The translations under genes and the position numbers were made by a program. Under the pieces are notes generated by a model, which worked only from the letters and a program-made list of their open reading frames with translations, ran no database searches and was not told the DNA's origin. Positions 46,701 through 58,040 of a stretch of DNA of 60,000 nucleotides are shown one piece after another (the first letter of the stretch is position 1; each line of letters opens with the position of its first letter). Location: the NCBI RefSeq assembly GCF_008831285.2, contig NC_045140.1, positions 11,778,505 to 11,838,504 of the forward strand, in the 5' to 3' direction. This DNA comes from Nymphaea colorata (taxonomy: Eukaryota; Streptophyta; Magnoliopsida; Nymphaeales; Nymphaeaceae).

Positions 46701-48535
46701 GACATTTTTATAGAATATTTTGCTATTACATGAGGTGGGCAGAAAGTATATAGATTCCATTCCTTTATAATGGGCCAATTTGCAGTCCAAACACTAGTGG
46801 CCTGGTTTTTATAATTCAGAAACATATCAAGAGATTAGGCCTTAGAAAAGAAGGAAATGGAAGTTGAAGACACTCAATCAAGTCCCTACCATGCTCTTCT
46901 ATTGCCCCAACTTTTTCGTATATGTTTCTCTGTTAAGGGGCTCATTCATTTTTTATATGAACAAACATTAGGCTTGGTGCATATGCTTCTTGCAATAAGG
47001 TGACATTTCAACCCTTAAATTAATCGATTTGCAGCCTTCTAAAAGTATAGGATTTCTTTCATATTGTTTAATGTGCCATAGAGCATGTAATTCTTAATAT
47101 AAACCAATATGGACGGCGTATTTTATTTTGCATTCTCAAGATCTAGTTTGTTTTTTGTTTGTTTTTGTTTAAAAAAGTGAGTGGTTCATTTCATCGCCCC
47201 TATAAGAGAAGCCACTGGCCCCTCTGTGCCCACCTCTTAGTTTGAGGGTAGGGTTTTTTACAACCCAGAAGTAATGCGCACTGGGACGTGAGAGTAACCC
47301 CTTCAATATTTGAACACGAATTTTTAGAGGAGGTAGACCATCTTGCCACCCAAGGAGGTAATATGCTAACCTAAAACAAAAGATTGCTCAAGTCAACCAA
47401 TGCCTCAGTTGGAAGAAGAATGTCTCGTTTTGTTCCAAATGCGTCGCGATGAAATATAAAAGAGTGAAAAGTAATACTCGAAAAGCGTCGGGAAATGACG
47501 TTTGACAAGAAAAACATACTCTTGGAACATATATTCATAGAAAACATTATTTAAGAACACCATATATTTTGTTTTTAGATTCAACCATCAAATACTACGT
47601 ATAATCATATCATATACCTGTTTTGACAAGAATATAGAGTGATATGAACACAATGTTCTTCTTATCAAACGCCTCATAAGGGACAAAAATGAGTTGTTAA
47701 AAGGTGTAAACGACATCCCTTCTTTGCATGCACTTGTGGGCCGATCATGATCGTCGACACCACATGTTTTGGAACATTTAAACAGCTTCATACAATGACT
47801 CAATCTAAAACTGACCTGATACCAACACTAATTCCTTGCAAATTTGGTGATGTGAAAGCATTCAGATTCATTTAAATGCATAAAACCATGTGGCTTCTTA
47901 ACCAAGGACACTACAATTAAGTGAAGGAAGCTATAAATAAGGTCTACGGTAATGTTTTCTCCAAATTATGTGAGAAATATGCAGAAATTTATTTAGTTGG
48001 AAATGGGATTATTTTTCTCCTAATGACAAGGAATCCTGCACGGACCAAACAATATAATGGATTTATGGTAAGCCTTAACCACTAAGCCTTGCAAAAATAG
48101 GAGCAGTGGCGGAGCTAGAAATGTTTATTTGAGGGGCAAAAAATACATAGCATCCAAGTCTATTGACCTTTGGGGATGTGAGAGATGGGAAGGCTCCAAG
48201 GGGCACCGCGTAAAAACTAGGACTGGGGCGACTGTTATAAATGGGTGGGTCCGTGTGGGCAAGTTGCCTGCACATGCCGGCACCTAGTTTGATGACGGAG
48301 CACCAAGAATGAGTTTGAACCTTGATATTTTAAAAATTTCGCGATAATTTCAAATATGATTAGTTGCATGTTACTTGTAGGTGCATAATTTATCCAATAT
48401 ATGCAACCTATATAACGAAGTATCAGTGACATATGTTCTTGCTGGCCCAATGTGATATTTTGGCTGATATGCATAGGAAAATTTTATCGGGTATCAAGTT
48501 ATTCATCAATTTTCAATTTTGGAGTATTATTAAAT
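43778..48535. other. intergenic region, no gene recognised
   Basis: AT-rich spacer between the LINE and the eIF5 promoter region. A diverged element-like stretch rich in GAATTTGGAT-type words runs about 44745-45130 and ends with GTAGACATCTCTACCC. A (TC)n run lies at 45780-45803. The 60-71 codon frames here show no domain. Confidence 0.5.
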
Positions 48536-48537
48536 AG

Positions 48538-48565
48538 TTAATAATAATAATAATAATAATAATAA
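48538..48565. repeat. (TAA)n trinucleotide microsatellite
   Basis: About nine AAT/ATA units in a row at the left of the MITE-like element. Confidence 0.95.
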
Positions 48566-48623
48566 CTTTACTTTTCAATCCTATATCAGCCAGCGCGCGG
48601 TTTGTTTTGCAGCCAAACTAATT

Positions 48624-48909
48624 AGAGATGTAAATGGAATGGATATCTCTGATTATGGATTCAATTTGATATCCATTTATTTAGTCAGGTCAGGTATCAG
48701 ATTCAAATTCGACGAGCAGATTCATCACCAAATTTAGGTCCAAGTAAGATCCGACTTGATTTGGTACAAATCATGTGGTGATTGAATTCAAACTCTAAAA
48801 AAGAACTCGGGTCCGAATCTGAGTTCAAATTCAGATTCAATTAAATACGATCCCATTAAGCCGAATTTGGTAAAGGTAGGCCTGACTTGAATTCCAACCA
48901 TTTACATGA
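48624..48909. mobile_element. MITE-like or subterminal-repeat element
   Basis: The left end carries GAGATGTAAATGGAATGG and the right end, reverse complemented, GTCATGTAAATGGTTGG, so a 10-bp core ATGTAAATGG is inverted at both ends. The interior is made of repeated GATTCAAATTC/TCCGAATCTG-type words. There is no coding capacity. A similar word set occurs at 49060-49105 and 44800-45100, so related elements are scattered nearby. Confidence 0.5.
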
Positions 48910-49679
48910 CTTCATATGATGCTGGCATTGCCCTTTATGCAGTAGATACTAGCAACGCTTCTCTTAATTAAACCCAGGGGAGTAAATGAATAATCTAAAC
49001 CTAGTCAGACAATGGATAGGAAACAAATAAAGCTCATCAAATTGCTAAAAAAGAATACGTCTGGATTTGGTCCGAATCCAAATCCAAATCCAATCCGGAG
49101 TGTTGAGGCAGTGTGAAATCACATGAAAATAAATTTACACCTTTGGTTTTTTGGAATATAGTTGTGAACAATACCGTTATTTTAATTTCTAGAATTGCCA
49201 ATTAGTTCCTAACCCTGCTTGGATTCAGCATCTAGCAATGATCTAGACAGTGTTTAGAGCTGTTAGTGGGTTGAATACCTCAATTATAAACTGAAAAACT
49301 TGAAATCATCTCATTGGACTTGGAAAAGAAAATTGAACCCAATAATTGATCATATTCAAATTCAAAATGCAGATACATTCAAAAACGTAGAAGTTTCAAC
49401 CCAAGTGAGGTTGAAATTTGCGTAAAAGCTAGACTGGATCAAAATCCAAATTCAAGCACTTTTACATCCATAATTTGCATCATATTGGAGTGAGATCCAG
49501 ATCAGAGAAAACGGGTCTGGGCCTGATATACCTGCCCGTGACTGTGGACTGGTTCGAAACGAGGCAGATTGGGTCCGAAGGCTTGCAATGACGAAAATGA
49601 CCACAAATCTATTGGCTCGAGCAGGCCATTCTAAGGGATAGTTAAGCCATTTAGACCACCCAAGACCTAACCCTCGTTC

Positions 49680-49687
49680 TATAAATA
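49680..49687 (+). promoter_or_regulatory. TATA box of the eIF5 gene
   Basis: TATAAATA is followed about 30 bp later by a GAGA-rich leader. Just upstream is CCTAACCCTCG, close to the telo-box (AAACCCTAA) common in promoters of plant translation genes. The noncoding first exon likely ends at 49784 (TTCG|GTGAGA). Confidence 0.7.
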
Positions 49688-49784
49688 GCACCCTTTCCGG
49701 GAGAGAGAGCTGAGGCAACCGAAGCGATCGGCGTCGTTCGTTCTCGAAGACAGAGATCTCTTTCCCTTCTCGTTCTTCCCTTCG

Positions 49785-51713
49785 GTGAGATTTTCTCATC
49801 CTTTGTGGAACCCTAATTTTCGCTTGTCGTTCCTTCTTTTCCTTGCCTATTGAATCATCGGCCGATTCCTGGTGGCCGAAGATTGATACCCGATGTTTTT
49901 GGTTTTCTTTTGGCGATGAATGGCTGTGGGATGGTCTTTAGTTTGCTGCGTTTGGGTCGTTTTGCGTTGAACGATTGATTGTTTTTTAGATCAGTTCTTA
50001 ATTATTTGGCGACGATGTTGCGGAAAACCGCTCGGTTGATGTGGTTTATTTATTTGTTTTGTTTTTTTGAACTTTTGACCGATGCTTTTGATCGGCTCTG
50101 AATTGTATGGTGATGATGTTACAAAAGCAACTCGATTCATTAGCTTTTCTTTTACGCCGATTGGTCATCGGTTTGGTATATAGAGTTTCTAGGGTTTAAT
50201 TTTTAACGAGGAATTAGAATTGTTTAGCTTGTTCGGGCGATTCTCTTTCCTTTTACCCTTTCGGGATTGGTTCGGCTCGCTGTCCTAATCGTCTTTTGCT
50301 GATTGATAATATCGTTTGGGTGCCATCTGTGATTTTGGTGAATAATTTGATCATCATCGTCTGAGTTCTTTCCCCTTTTGGATCCATTTGTTTGTAGTTG
50401 ATACGTAATTTCACCCTAATTCATCAGACTAGGTCTTGAGCGATCGTATAGTTTTATTCCGTCTCTGTAGCTCGTATATTGACATACGGACGCCCACACG
50501 CAAACGTGAGATTGGTTTTTCTTATAAAGACAACTCCGTGGTCCAGAGTTTTAGCTTTTAAATCTATAGATTTTCACAAGGTTCAAAGTTGGACGTATAA
50601 AGTACTTCGGAATACCCTTAACACATATCTTTTTTTATTCCGGATTGTGTTTTTTATCATCACGATGAATCGAAGATTTGAAGTTTTAAACCTTAAAAAG
50701 GTTTTGTAGTATATTTCAAAACCAAAGATTCTTTCTCTTTATGGATATATTTCATAAGTTTAATTTGTAACTGGCCATTCAGGATTCAAGTTTTATTTCA
50801 TGAGCTTATTGCAAGTCAATAGCATGCCCCGTAGGATATCGTTGAACAGAAACTACGTATAAGTGCTCCTTAAGTGTCCACGATATGGTGAAAGAAACCA
50901 CGTTATATGCATCATAGTTTACAATCATGCAAAGGATCTTCATTTATGCACTCGATGCTCTTTTTGAAACTTATTTTGGTATGTTTGATTAACTGGTTAA
51001 TATGGATGCCCTTGTATACTGAATTTGACCCTTATACCATGATGTTGCTTTCTCTAACTAATGGGTGGCATATAATGCAATGGATGGAAAGAGACCGTAT
51101 TATGAGTCTGTTTATTGAAGTTCATCTGTTTTTATGTTCCATTATGTGTTCCATCTCTATATTTTTATCTATATTTTGTGTGATATCATATTCACATCGT
51201 GAAAATGAGCATTTAATGTCGTATGATCTCTTTAGAGATTTAATGTTGAGGGTGTATACTAGGTTAAGTCCAAGTCCGAGAGAAGGCATATCATGGTTTA
51301 AAAATAGAGTGACGGAGTTTGCATAGTTTGATTCTTTGTTGTTTTCTCTGGTCTTTATAGATATATATATTTTTTGATGGTGAACAAAATTGATATTCAT
51401 TTCTTTGATTCCTAAATGAAATTTCTTTGTGGTTTATCAGCGCTGGACATGAGGTTTCATGATTCGAATTAGAGACTTAGTTTGATACGTTGATTCTTTG
51501 TTGCCTTCGCTGTTTTGTATCCTTTTTTTTGATGATGAACAAACTTTATATTCTTGTTTGTCAAGGAAAGTGAACTTCAAGCATTGTTGTAATGTTTGGT
51601 AGTGGTGCATGTTTGGCAGGCTTCTTTATCTCTAAATGAAATTTCTTTGTGCTTTGTGAGCACTGCACATGAGGTACTAATTTGTTTCTGAACCATCATG
51701 TTGATGTTTGCAG
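49785..51713 (+). other. 5'UTR intron of eIF5
   Basis: The donor GTGAGA at 49785 and acceptor TTTGCAG at 51713 delimit a 1.93-kb intron within the leader. It contains an internal diverged duplication around 51328-51675 and a 139-codon open frame at 50907-51326 that shows no domain. Long leader introns are common in highly expressed plant translation genes and often raise expression. Confidence 0.7.
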
Positions 51714-51791
51714 GAGTATAGTCGGTTGGACGACTTACTTTCCTTTTCTGCCCCGTCAAGTATATAAAGTGTTAAGCTTCCAGCTACTTTT

Positions 51792-51956
51792 ATGTCTGAG
51801 GACGTTCTTTCCTATCTGGAATCAACTGGGTTGCCAAAGTTGAGGGAAAAGTACAAGCGCCCTCATCGACTTTTGTTTAGAGAACCTCGGTGGTTATTGT
51901 GTCGCACTCAGTTGCCCCCTCTTTTCGACGGTGATCCACTGAAAGTTGCTGGATGA
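51792..51956 (+). CDS. 54-codon upstream ORF in the eIF5 leader, possible conserved peptide uORF
   Basis: This is the only ATG between the leader-intron acceptor (51713) and the main start (52020). It encodes 54 residues, starting MSEDVLSYLESTGLPKLREK and including RPHRLLFREPRWLL and LPPLFDGDPLK, and stops 63 nt before the main ATG. Its start context is weak (T at -3, T at +4), whereas the main start is strong (A at -3, G at +4), favouring leaky scanning. The composition looks protein-like. From memory, plant eIF5 genes are among those reported to carry conserved peptide uORFs; I could not check this. A role in translational feedback is inference. Confidence 0.6.
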   Translation: MSEDVLSYLESTGLPKLREKYKRPHRLLFREPRWLLCRTQLPPLFDGDPLKVAG

Positions 51957-52019
51957 AATTGCCCGTCTACTGATTTCTGGCTTGTAGTAGACATCTTTGG
52001 CAGATTTAAGTAGGCAAAA

Positions 52020-53347
52020 ATGGCTTTACAGAACATTGGTGCGGGGAACAGAGATGATGCTTTCTACCGTTACAAGATGCCAAAGATGATTACCAAGATT
52101 GAAGGCCGGGGAAATGGCATCAAGACCAACGTCGTCAACATGGTGGATATAGCCAAGGCACTTGCCAGACCCGCCTCTTACACCACCAAGTACTTTGGGT
52201 GTGAGCTTGGGGCGCAATCCAGATTTGATGAGAAGACGGGGGTTTCCCTTGTCAATGGTGCACACGATACTGCAAAACTCGCAGGACTTCTTGAGAATTT
52301 TATCAAGAAATATGTTCAGTGTTATGGTTGTGGGAATCCAGAAACCGAGATCATCATCACCAAGACGCAGCTGATCAATTTGAAATGCGCTGCTTGTGGG
52401 TTTGTGTCGGATGTTGACATGAGAGACAAGCTCACCACCTTCATTCTGAAGAACCCCCCGAGACAAAGAAGGGAGGGAAGGACAAGAAAGCAATGAGGAG
52501 GGCGGAGAAGGAGCGGCTGAAGGAAGGGGAGGCTGCAGATGAGGAGCAGAAGGCAAAAAAAGAGGTTAAGAAAAAGGTGGCGGCAGCGACTAAGGCCTCT
52601 GTTGCAAAGAAGAAGGCTGCTAGTTCTGACGAGGATCACGGTTCTCCTGCCGGAAGTAATGCTGATGAAGAGAATGGGGATGATGATGACGACGTTCAGT
52701 GGCAGACTGATACCTCCCTGGAGGCTGCACGGCAGCGGATCCAGGAGCAGCTTAGTGCTGTAACTGCTGAAATGGTGATGCTGAACACCGAGGAGTCAAA
52801 GAAGGAAAAACCGAAGCATGCCAAGAAATCCGAGGCACAGGCGGTATCACCGGACAAAGGAAGTGATAATGGGAATGGCACTGCAACTGCTCGTGAATCA
52901 TTGGCTTCCCAGATAAAGAGCAAGCTGAAGAAGGGCTGCACTTCAAGTCAGTTGAGCTCCTTCCTTGCATCCCTTGCTGGCGACCAGCAGCAGATCATGA
53001 ACGCTCTGTTCGAGGCCTTGTTCGAAGGTGCAGGCAAGGGTTTCGCCAAGGCAGTGAGCACGAAGAAGGCATACCTTGCTGCTGTGACTGGAGAGGGTGG
53101 CTCGCAGCAGCTGATGCTCCTCCGAGCAGTGGAGGAGTTCTGCAACAAATTCAGCCCAGACGCGATGAGGGAAGTAGCTCTGGTTCTGAAGGCGCTCTAC
53201 GATGACGATGTGGTGGAGGAGGAGTGCTTCCTGCAGTGGTACGAGCAAGGCCTGAAGGGTGGCAGCAACAAGTCAGAGATATGGAAAAAGGTGAAGCCGT
53301 TCGTAGAATGGCTTCAGAGTGCGGAGTCTGAATCTGATGATGAATAG
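52020..53347 (+). CDS. eIF5: eukaryotic translation initiation factor 5, with a one-base frameshift
   Basis: eIF5 is the GTPase-activating protein for eIF2 and organises the 43S pre-initiation complex for start-codon recognition. The first frame (52020-52496) has the N-terminal GAP domain: AFYRYKMPKM with the arginine finger at R17, GNGIKTNVVNMVDIAKAL and TKYFGCELGAQ. It also has the zinc-binding C101/C104 and C123/C126. At codons 146-147 a C-run (52454-52459) has six C where seven would keep the frame; the expected NPPE...KKGGKDKKAMRR continues at once in the next frame from 52460. That part has a Lys/Glu linker, an acidic DEENGDDDDD stretch and a C-terminal W2 (HEAT-like) domain ending EEECFLQWYE and KVKPFVEWLQSAESESDDE. 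The two parts total about 442 residues, the normal plant length. The coding region has no intron. Everything else is intact, so a sequencing error or a very recent mutation is likely. Confidence 0.95.
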
Positions 53348-53606
53348 AAAGCTCCTCGCTGTTTTTGTCTCAAGGTCTGGCGAAGGGAAACCCCTCTTCC
53401 TCTTTAGTACTGTCTCGTGTGTGCCTGGGCTTCCTTCTCCGACCTACTTTCGTTCATGTGTTTGTGGGACTGGTCGCTTTGCTTCTACTACATGCTTTGT
53501 TTCTGAGTCATTATGTTGGTGTTTGGTTGTCAGAAAACTAGTCCGGCGGTGGTTGGTTCTTTGTCTCGGCAACCGCCGATAGTTCCTGTGGTGTGGTGTC
53601 TCTAGA

Positions 53607-53612
53607 AATAAA
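53607..53612 (+). terminator. poly(A) signal of eIF5
   Basis: AATAAA lies 260 bp after the eIF5 stop codon, in T/G-rich 3' untranslated sequence. Confidence 0.55.
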
Positions 53613-53639
53613 CAAAAAGCCTTATTTCATGTCGGCCGC

Positions 53640-54643
53640 TCTCTCTGTGGCTGTGCAGCTACATCGTGTACTTGGCCGGCTGCATCCGGAAGACATGGTC
53701 CCTGGAAAGTTTTTTTATTTTTCGTTATTTGTCCAACAGGTCTGGGTCGGCTGCGTTGTTGGCTTAAACTCAGACACACTTTTGTTGCATGGTCGATCAT
53801 TTTGGGAATCTTCGGCGGGAAGATAAGTTTTGCAAAATGCGTCAAGCTTTTACGCCATATGGCGTTGGCTTTTCGTTTACCTGATGGATCATGGAACTGC
53901 AATTTTTAAGGTAAACCCGGACTATGAAGCTAAAAGAAATCAAATGAGTGAAAGCAATTTCACCTCATTAGCAAAGAGAACGTCCTAACTCTTATAAAAG
54001 AGCTACGTGTGGAAATTTTTACAAAAACGATCTCGACTGTTGCCTCAGTTTTGTGTGTTAGCAACTCCAACTCTTAGTGAGAGAGGACGACGTATCAAAG
54101 AATTGCAGAAGCCACTTGAAAAAGGGGCTGGAGCCGGCGTCAAAGACTGTTTTGATTGCCACCGTTTGCATTTTAGAAAAGTATGCTCACAAAATCGAGC
54201 AGAGCTTTCATTGATCTGCCAACCCAACTAACGCTCTAGGAAGCAAAAAAAAAACGTAGCTAATACTTAGCATCTTTCAGATCAACGAAAGATTGTTTGA
54301 AGCCTTCGTTTGAAAGTTTGCATGTTAAAACTGTACTTTTATTTGAAAAATGATCTTGCAAGTATAGGTAAAGGTTAGTAAGAAAAATGTACCCAAAAAA
54401 AGGTTAGTAAGAAAAAAGAAAAACAATTTTTGCACGAAAGAAGAGGTAAAGCAAAGTGGTACGCCAATGGAAACATCGCACATTTGGCGCTTCAGTTTTT
54501 TCTGCTCAGGATAATCGTGATGTTGATGCATTTTTTTTCCTTGAGTTAGCGCAACGTTGTCTTAGCTTGAAGCAATTGAAACTAAAAAGAGGCCAATCAC
54601 AATGACAGTTTTTTAATTTTTAACCATTGGATAGTATACATGC

Positions 54644-54688
<45 letters not shown>

Positions 54689-56300
54689 ATTAATGTTGCA
54701 AAACTTGTATCATACTTTTTTGTAATTTCAAATGTAAAACGTACTTTCAAAACATCATACACAAATTTAAAAAGTGATAATAATTAAGATATCGTTTGGA
54801 TGACAAACTCAAAAAATTGGTTTTGTGAAAACTAGTTTTTTGAATTATTGAATTTTTAATCAGTTATGAAAACTAGTATGTGCTTAATTAATAGGACTAA
54901 AACATTTTTTTTTTGTAAAAGTAACGTAATGCTAGGTTGTTCAAAAGTATTCTTTTTTACTAAAAAAGAGTTCTCAAATCATCCAAAGGAAATGACGTTT
55001 TGAAAGAAAAATCACTTAAAACATAGTTTTGAGGTGTCATCAAAAAAACCTCTGAAACTCAAAACCAATATTATGATAAAAATAGATGAAAAAAATTGGT
55101 TGAATAGCAACCTTATTAAGTAAAGTAAACCTCTTAATTGCCTTTGATTACAGACTTGTACTTTAAAATTCTAAAAAGCATACTTTTATGCGTTTCCCAA
55201 CCTAAGCATTGAGGTTTTCTTACACAGACGCGGAGCCATGGCCCTTGGAAAAATTTACTGCTGTACAGAAACAAAGAAAATTTCATTGCGAAAAGCTCAA
55301 GCTGTTTTACCATCGTGATTTAGAGTAATAAACTGCTTATTTCCACATGGATGATCCACGCTTCAACTTAGTGGACGCTAAAAGTAAACCTTCCGTCGAC
55401 TTTCTTCCAGTGAAAATTGAAGCCAAAGTAACAACGGACCCCTCTACTTAAAATCATATCATTGCGTAAATTGATTCACCCAGAAGAAACTTTTTAACAT
55501 TTCATATGTATTTATACACTGAAATCCAAGTCAGGAAGAGCAGAATCTCAGATGCAACAGGACAAAATGTGTCACATGATTGGTCCTTGGATGCTGCACA
55601 AGATAAGATGGAAAAATTAAGAAAGAACGAACGAAAACTCTCTTGAACGGAGAGCCATGAAGCTGTCCATTCCCTTAGATATATAAAAGGGCCGTTGTTA
55701 GGATTTGTACGTTTCTTTCGTTGTTTCGGTTTTATACAAATCAGTAATATTAACTTTTCCAACAACTAACTCAGACATTAAACATGGAACTCAGATTTCC
55801 ATTCAAAGTAAATTGTAGTTCAGTAGAAAAATGAGTAGAATATAACGAAAGTAAACCTTTTCTGCCTACCATCCAAGCAGAAAATCAAGATTGAGCAACG
55901 AACAAGGAAAAAACTTTACTAAGTCAGACATGGTAAAAGTCACAGAATCTGAGGCGGAGCCGGAGAAATCTAGTCCTCAAGTGGAAAGGCCGATTTTAGT
56001 ATCGTATAAATCATGGCTCTACATCGACAATGGAGTTTTCAGGTCAATAACCAAGCTAATGCATTGTTCGAAGGGTGCAGACTTAGTGACAGAAAGAACA
56101 GTTTAAATGGACAGTTTAAGGATTTCATTCTCATAGATGTGATGTGAAGTAAAGATCGTCTTTAAGAGAGAGAGAGAGAGAGAGAGACACCAGTCAAATC
56201 ATTGTCAAAGAAAAGGCAGAACGCCATTGTCAAAGAAACACAGAACGCCACAAAACCAGGTTCCTAAAACATAGAAAAGAACAAAAGAACACTCATTCAC
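53640..56300. other. intergenic region, no gene recognised
   Basis: Spacer between eIF5 and the small minus-strand gene. It holds (AT)n at about 54648-54684 and (GA)n at 56166-56189. An 87-codon minus-strand frame (55502-55765) has no recognisable domain. Its right part may include the 3' untranslated region of the next gene. Confidence 0.5.
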
Positions 56301-56591
56301 CGGTCCAGCAGTATACTCTGCTTGGAGAAGAGTAGAGATTGTTAGGAAAGAGATGATCAGACTACGTAGATGGTGATCACAGTGGTGGCGATTTGTTCAG
56401 ACAAATGGCGCCTACAGATGGTAGCTGAGTCTGTATATCGGAGCAGAGGAAGTAGCGAGAGCTTCCTCTTCCTCTTCCCCTTTCGTCATCTAACTCAGCA
56501 ATGCGGTTTCAGTACCATCTTCTCCTACCAATTCTATGACATACTTTTAGGGGCATTTCATTACCAAACAGAGTTTTACGTGTCTCGAGAA

Positions 56592-56838
56592 TCATGGTTT
56601 CTCCTTCCCGGCGGCTTCACTGAGTTTGTCCTTGGCAGAGGCCACAGCGTCATTGGCTCTTTTCCATAACGTCTCCTTCACGCCCTCCTCCGCCGACGCC
56701 TCTGTCTTCTCCGCCGCGATCCTCGAGAACTCCTCTGCCGTAGACCTCGCCTTCGTTCCGATCTCGCCACCACCACCAGCTCCTGCCGCCGCCTCTCCCT
56801 TTGCTGTTTGCCCGTACATCTGCAGCCATTCCTCCTCC

Positions 56839-56898
<60 letters not shown>

Positions 56899-56974
56899 AG
56901 AATACCTTGATGGCACCGCCTAGACGTGGCTGGGAGGTGGTCAGACGGCGGGGGCGAATGAAGGAGGAGCGCAT
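56592..56974 (-). CDS. small LEA-like protein, probably organelle-targeted (2 exons)
   Basis: On the minus strand, exon 1 (56974-56906) and exon 2 (56834-56592) join in phase 0 across a 71-nt GT-AG intron, giving 103 residues. The N-terminus MRSSFIRPRRLTTSQPR has Arg and Ser and no acidic residue, as in a mitochondrial or plastid presequence. Then come EEWLQMYGQTAKGEAAAGAG, a Gly-rich hinge, and an Ala/Lys/Glu-rich amphipathic region (KARSTAEEFSRIAAEKTEAS, NDAVASAKDKLSEAAGKEKP) that resembles LEA group 3/4 repeats. Such proteins protect membranes and enzymes during drying. The exact family is not recognised. The alternative is a start at MEEEWLQ (56840) with no intron; then exon 1 would be leader. 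A TATA box 240 bp upstream supports a real gene. The longer frame extending up to 57488 is mostly leader and promoter. Confidence 0.6.
56841..56896. repeat. (GA)n microsatellite forming the intron pyrimidine tract
   Basis: About 27 GA units on the plus strand, hence (CT)n on the transcribed strand. It fills most of the 71-nt intron of the LEA-like gene. Confidence 0.97.
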
Positions 56975-57210
56975 GGTGGCGATTGATGATGTTGGTGGTA
57001 GTAGATGAAGGATTTTCTGTCTTCAACAAGGAGCAGCAGTTCCGCTGCACAAGAGGAAGGAAAGGAAACAAAGAAACAGACGGACAGAGGGGAATCAGGA
57101 GGCAGCGAGGATAAGGACGAAGCGGAGGGAAGGGGAGGAAGCAGCAGTTAAAAAGCGAGAAAGAGAGGGGATGAGGGGTGAAGGTGGCCAAAGGTCGGGG
57201 TATTAGGAGG

Positions 57211-57218
57211 CTTTTATA
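57211..57218 (-). promoter_or_regulatory. TATA box of the LEA-like gene
   Basis: The minus strand reads TATAAAAG, about 240 bp upstream of the exon 1 ATG. It is followed by a leader rich in CTTCC and TCTC words. Confidence 0.6.
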
Positions 57219-57499
57219 GTCGTTCCCTGGTGTCGATCCAACAAACAGCCACGAACCGCGAGGCCATGCGAAGACACATAGTTTGAGACGGGCAGGCGGA
57301 CAGAGCAGGACGGCGGCCGCAGATTTCTTCTTTTTGGCGGCGCTTCTGCCCGCCTTTTGTTCTCTCTCCTGGTTTTCTCTTTCACAACCGTGGGTTTCTA
57401 TCTCCATTGCATTTAATTGCTGATTTTGTGGAGCGGTATTCTTGGCGCGAGCTGGCTGTCTGTCTGTTTTCACCGTTATCCTTAACAAGGGCCAACGGC

Positions 57500-58040
57500 A
57501 CGAGTGCCTCTGATCTTTCTTATTCTTCTCCTCCTTATTCCTTTTCTTTACTTTGGCTAAGGATAATTTTTTTTAGATTTCCTGCCCAGCGTAACTTCGT
57601 GAATGTCTGTCTCTCTCATTATCATTCTTCTTTTTTTATTTCTTGTTAGCATTTGTTACAGCCAAAATAAACTAGGAAGAAACAAGATGGCGAAAAAAGA
57701 AAACGGCCAGAGACAACATTGTCTCTATTTCATAATTCAAAAAAAGAAGAAACTACATAAGGCAACATATACATGGTAAAATTACAAGGTCATACTCAAC
57801 GTCCAAAAGACAGGTTTCCTTTTTAGGGTCTGTTCCCACTCTTAAGTTGCGTTTGATAGCCTCGTATCTTAGATCCTAGGTTCTAAAATGTGAATGCCAG
57901 GTTTTACAACCTTGTGTTTGATATTATGCTTTTATTCTCCCTCTTCGTCTCTCTTTTTCACCCCCAAAGAGCATGTCCAACATCTCTCTTCCTCAACGAC
58001 TCTGTGAGCAAATAAATTGGAAACCCAATAAGCATATAAT
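57500..58040. other. spacer, no gene recognised
   Basis: AT- and TC-rich DNA upstream of the LEA-like gene, with the 3' flank of the copia fragment at its right. No exon or domain is seen. Confidence 0.5.

Noticed and set aside
50907-51326. 139-codon open frame in the eIF5 leader intron
   Set aside because: No domain, biased toward Met, Ile, Leu and Ser as in random AT-rich DNA, and it lies inside a well-supported intron.
52026-52556. 176-codon minus-strand frame opposite eIF5
   Set aside because: It is the antisense shadow of the strongly conserved eIF5 coding frame.
56592-57488. 298-codon minus-strand open frame taken as one gene
   Set aside because: Only its last 80 or so residues look protein-like; the upstream part crosses a (CT)n tract, a leader and the TATA box at 57211-57218.
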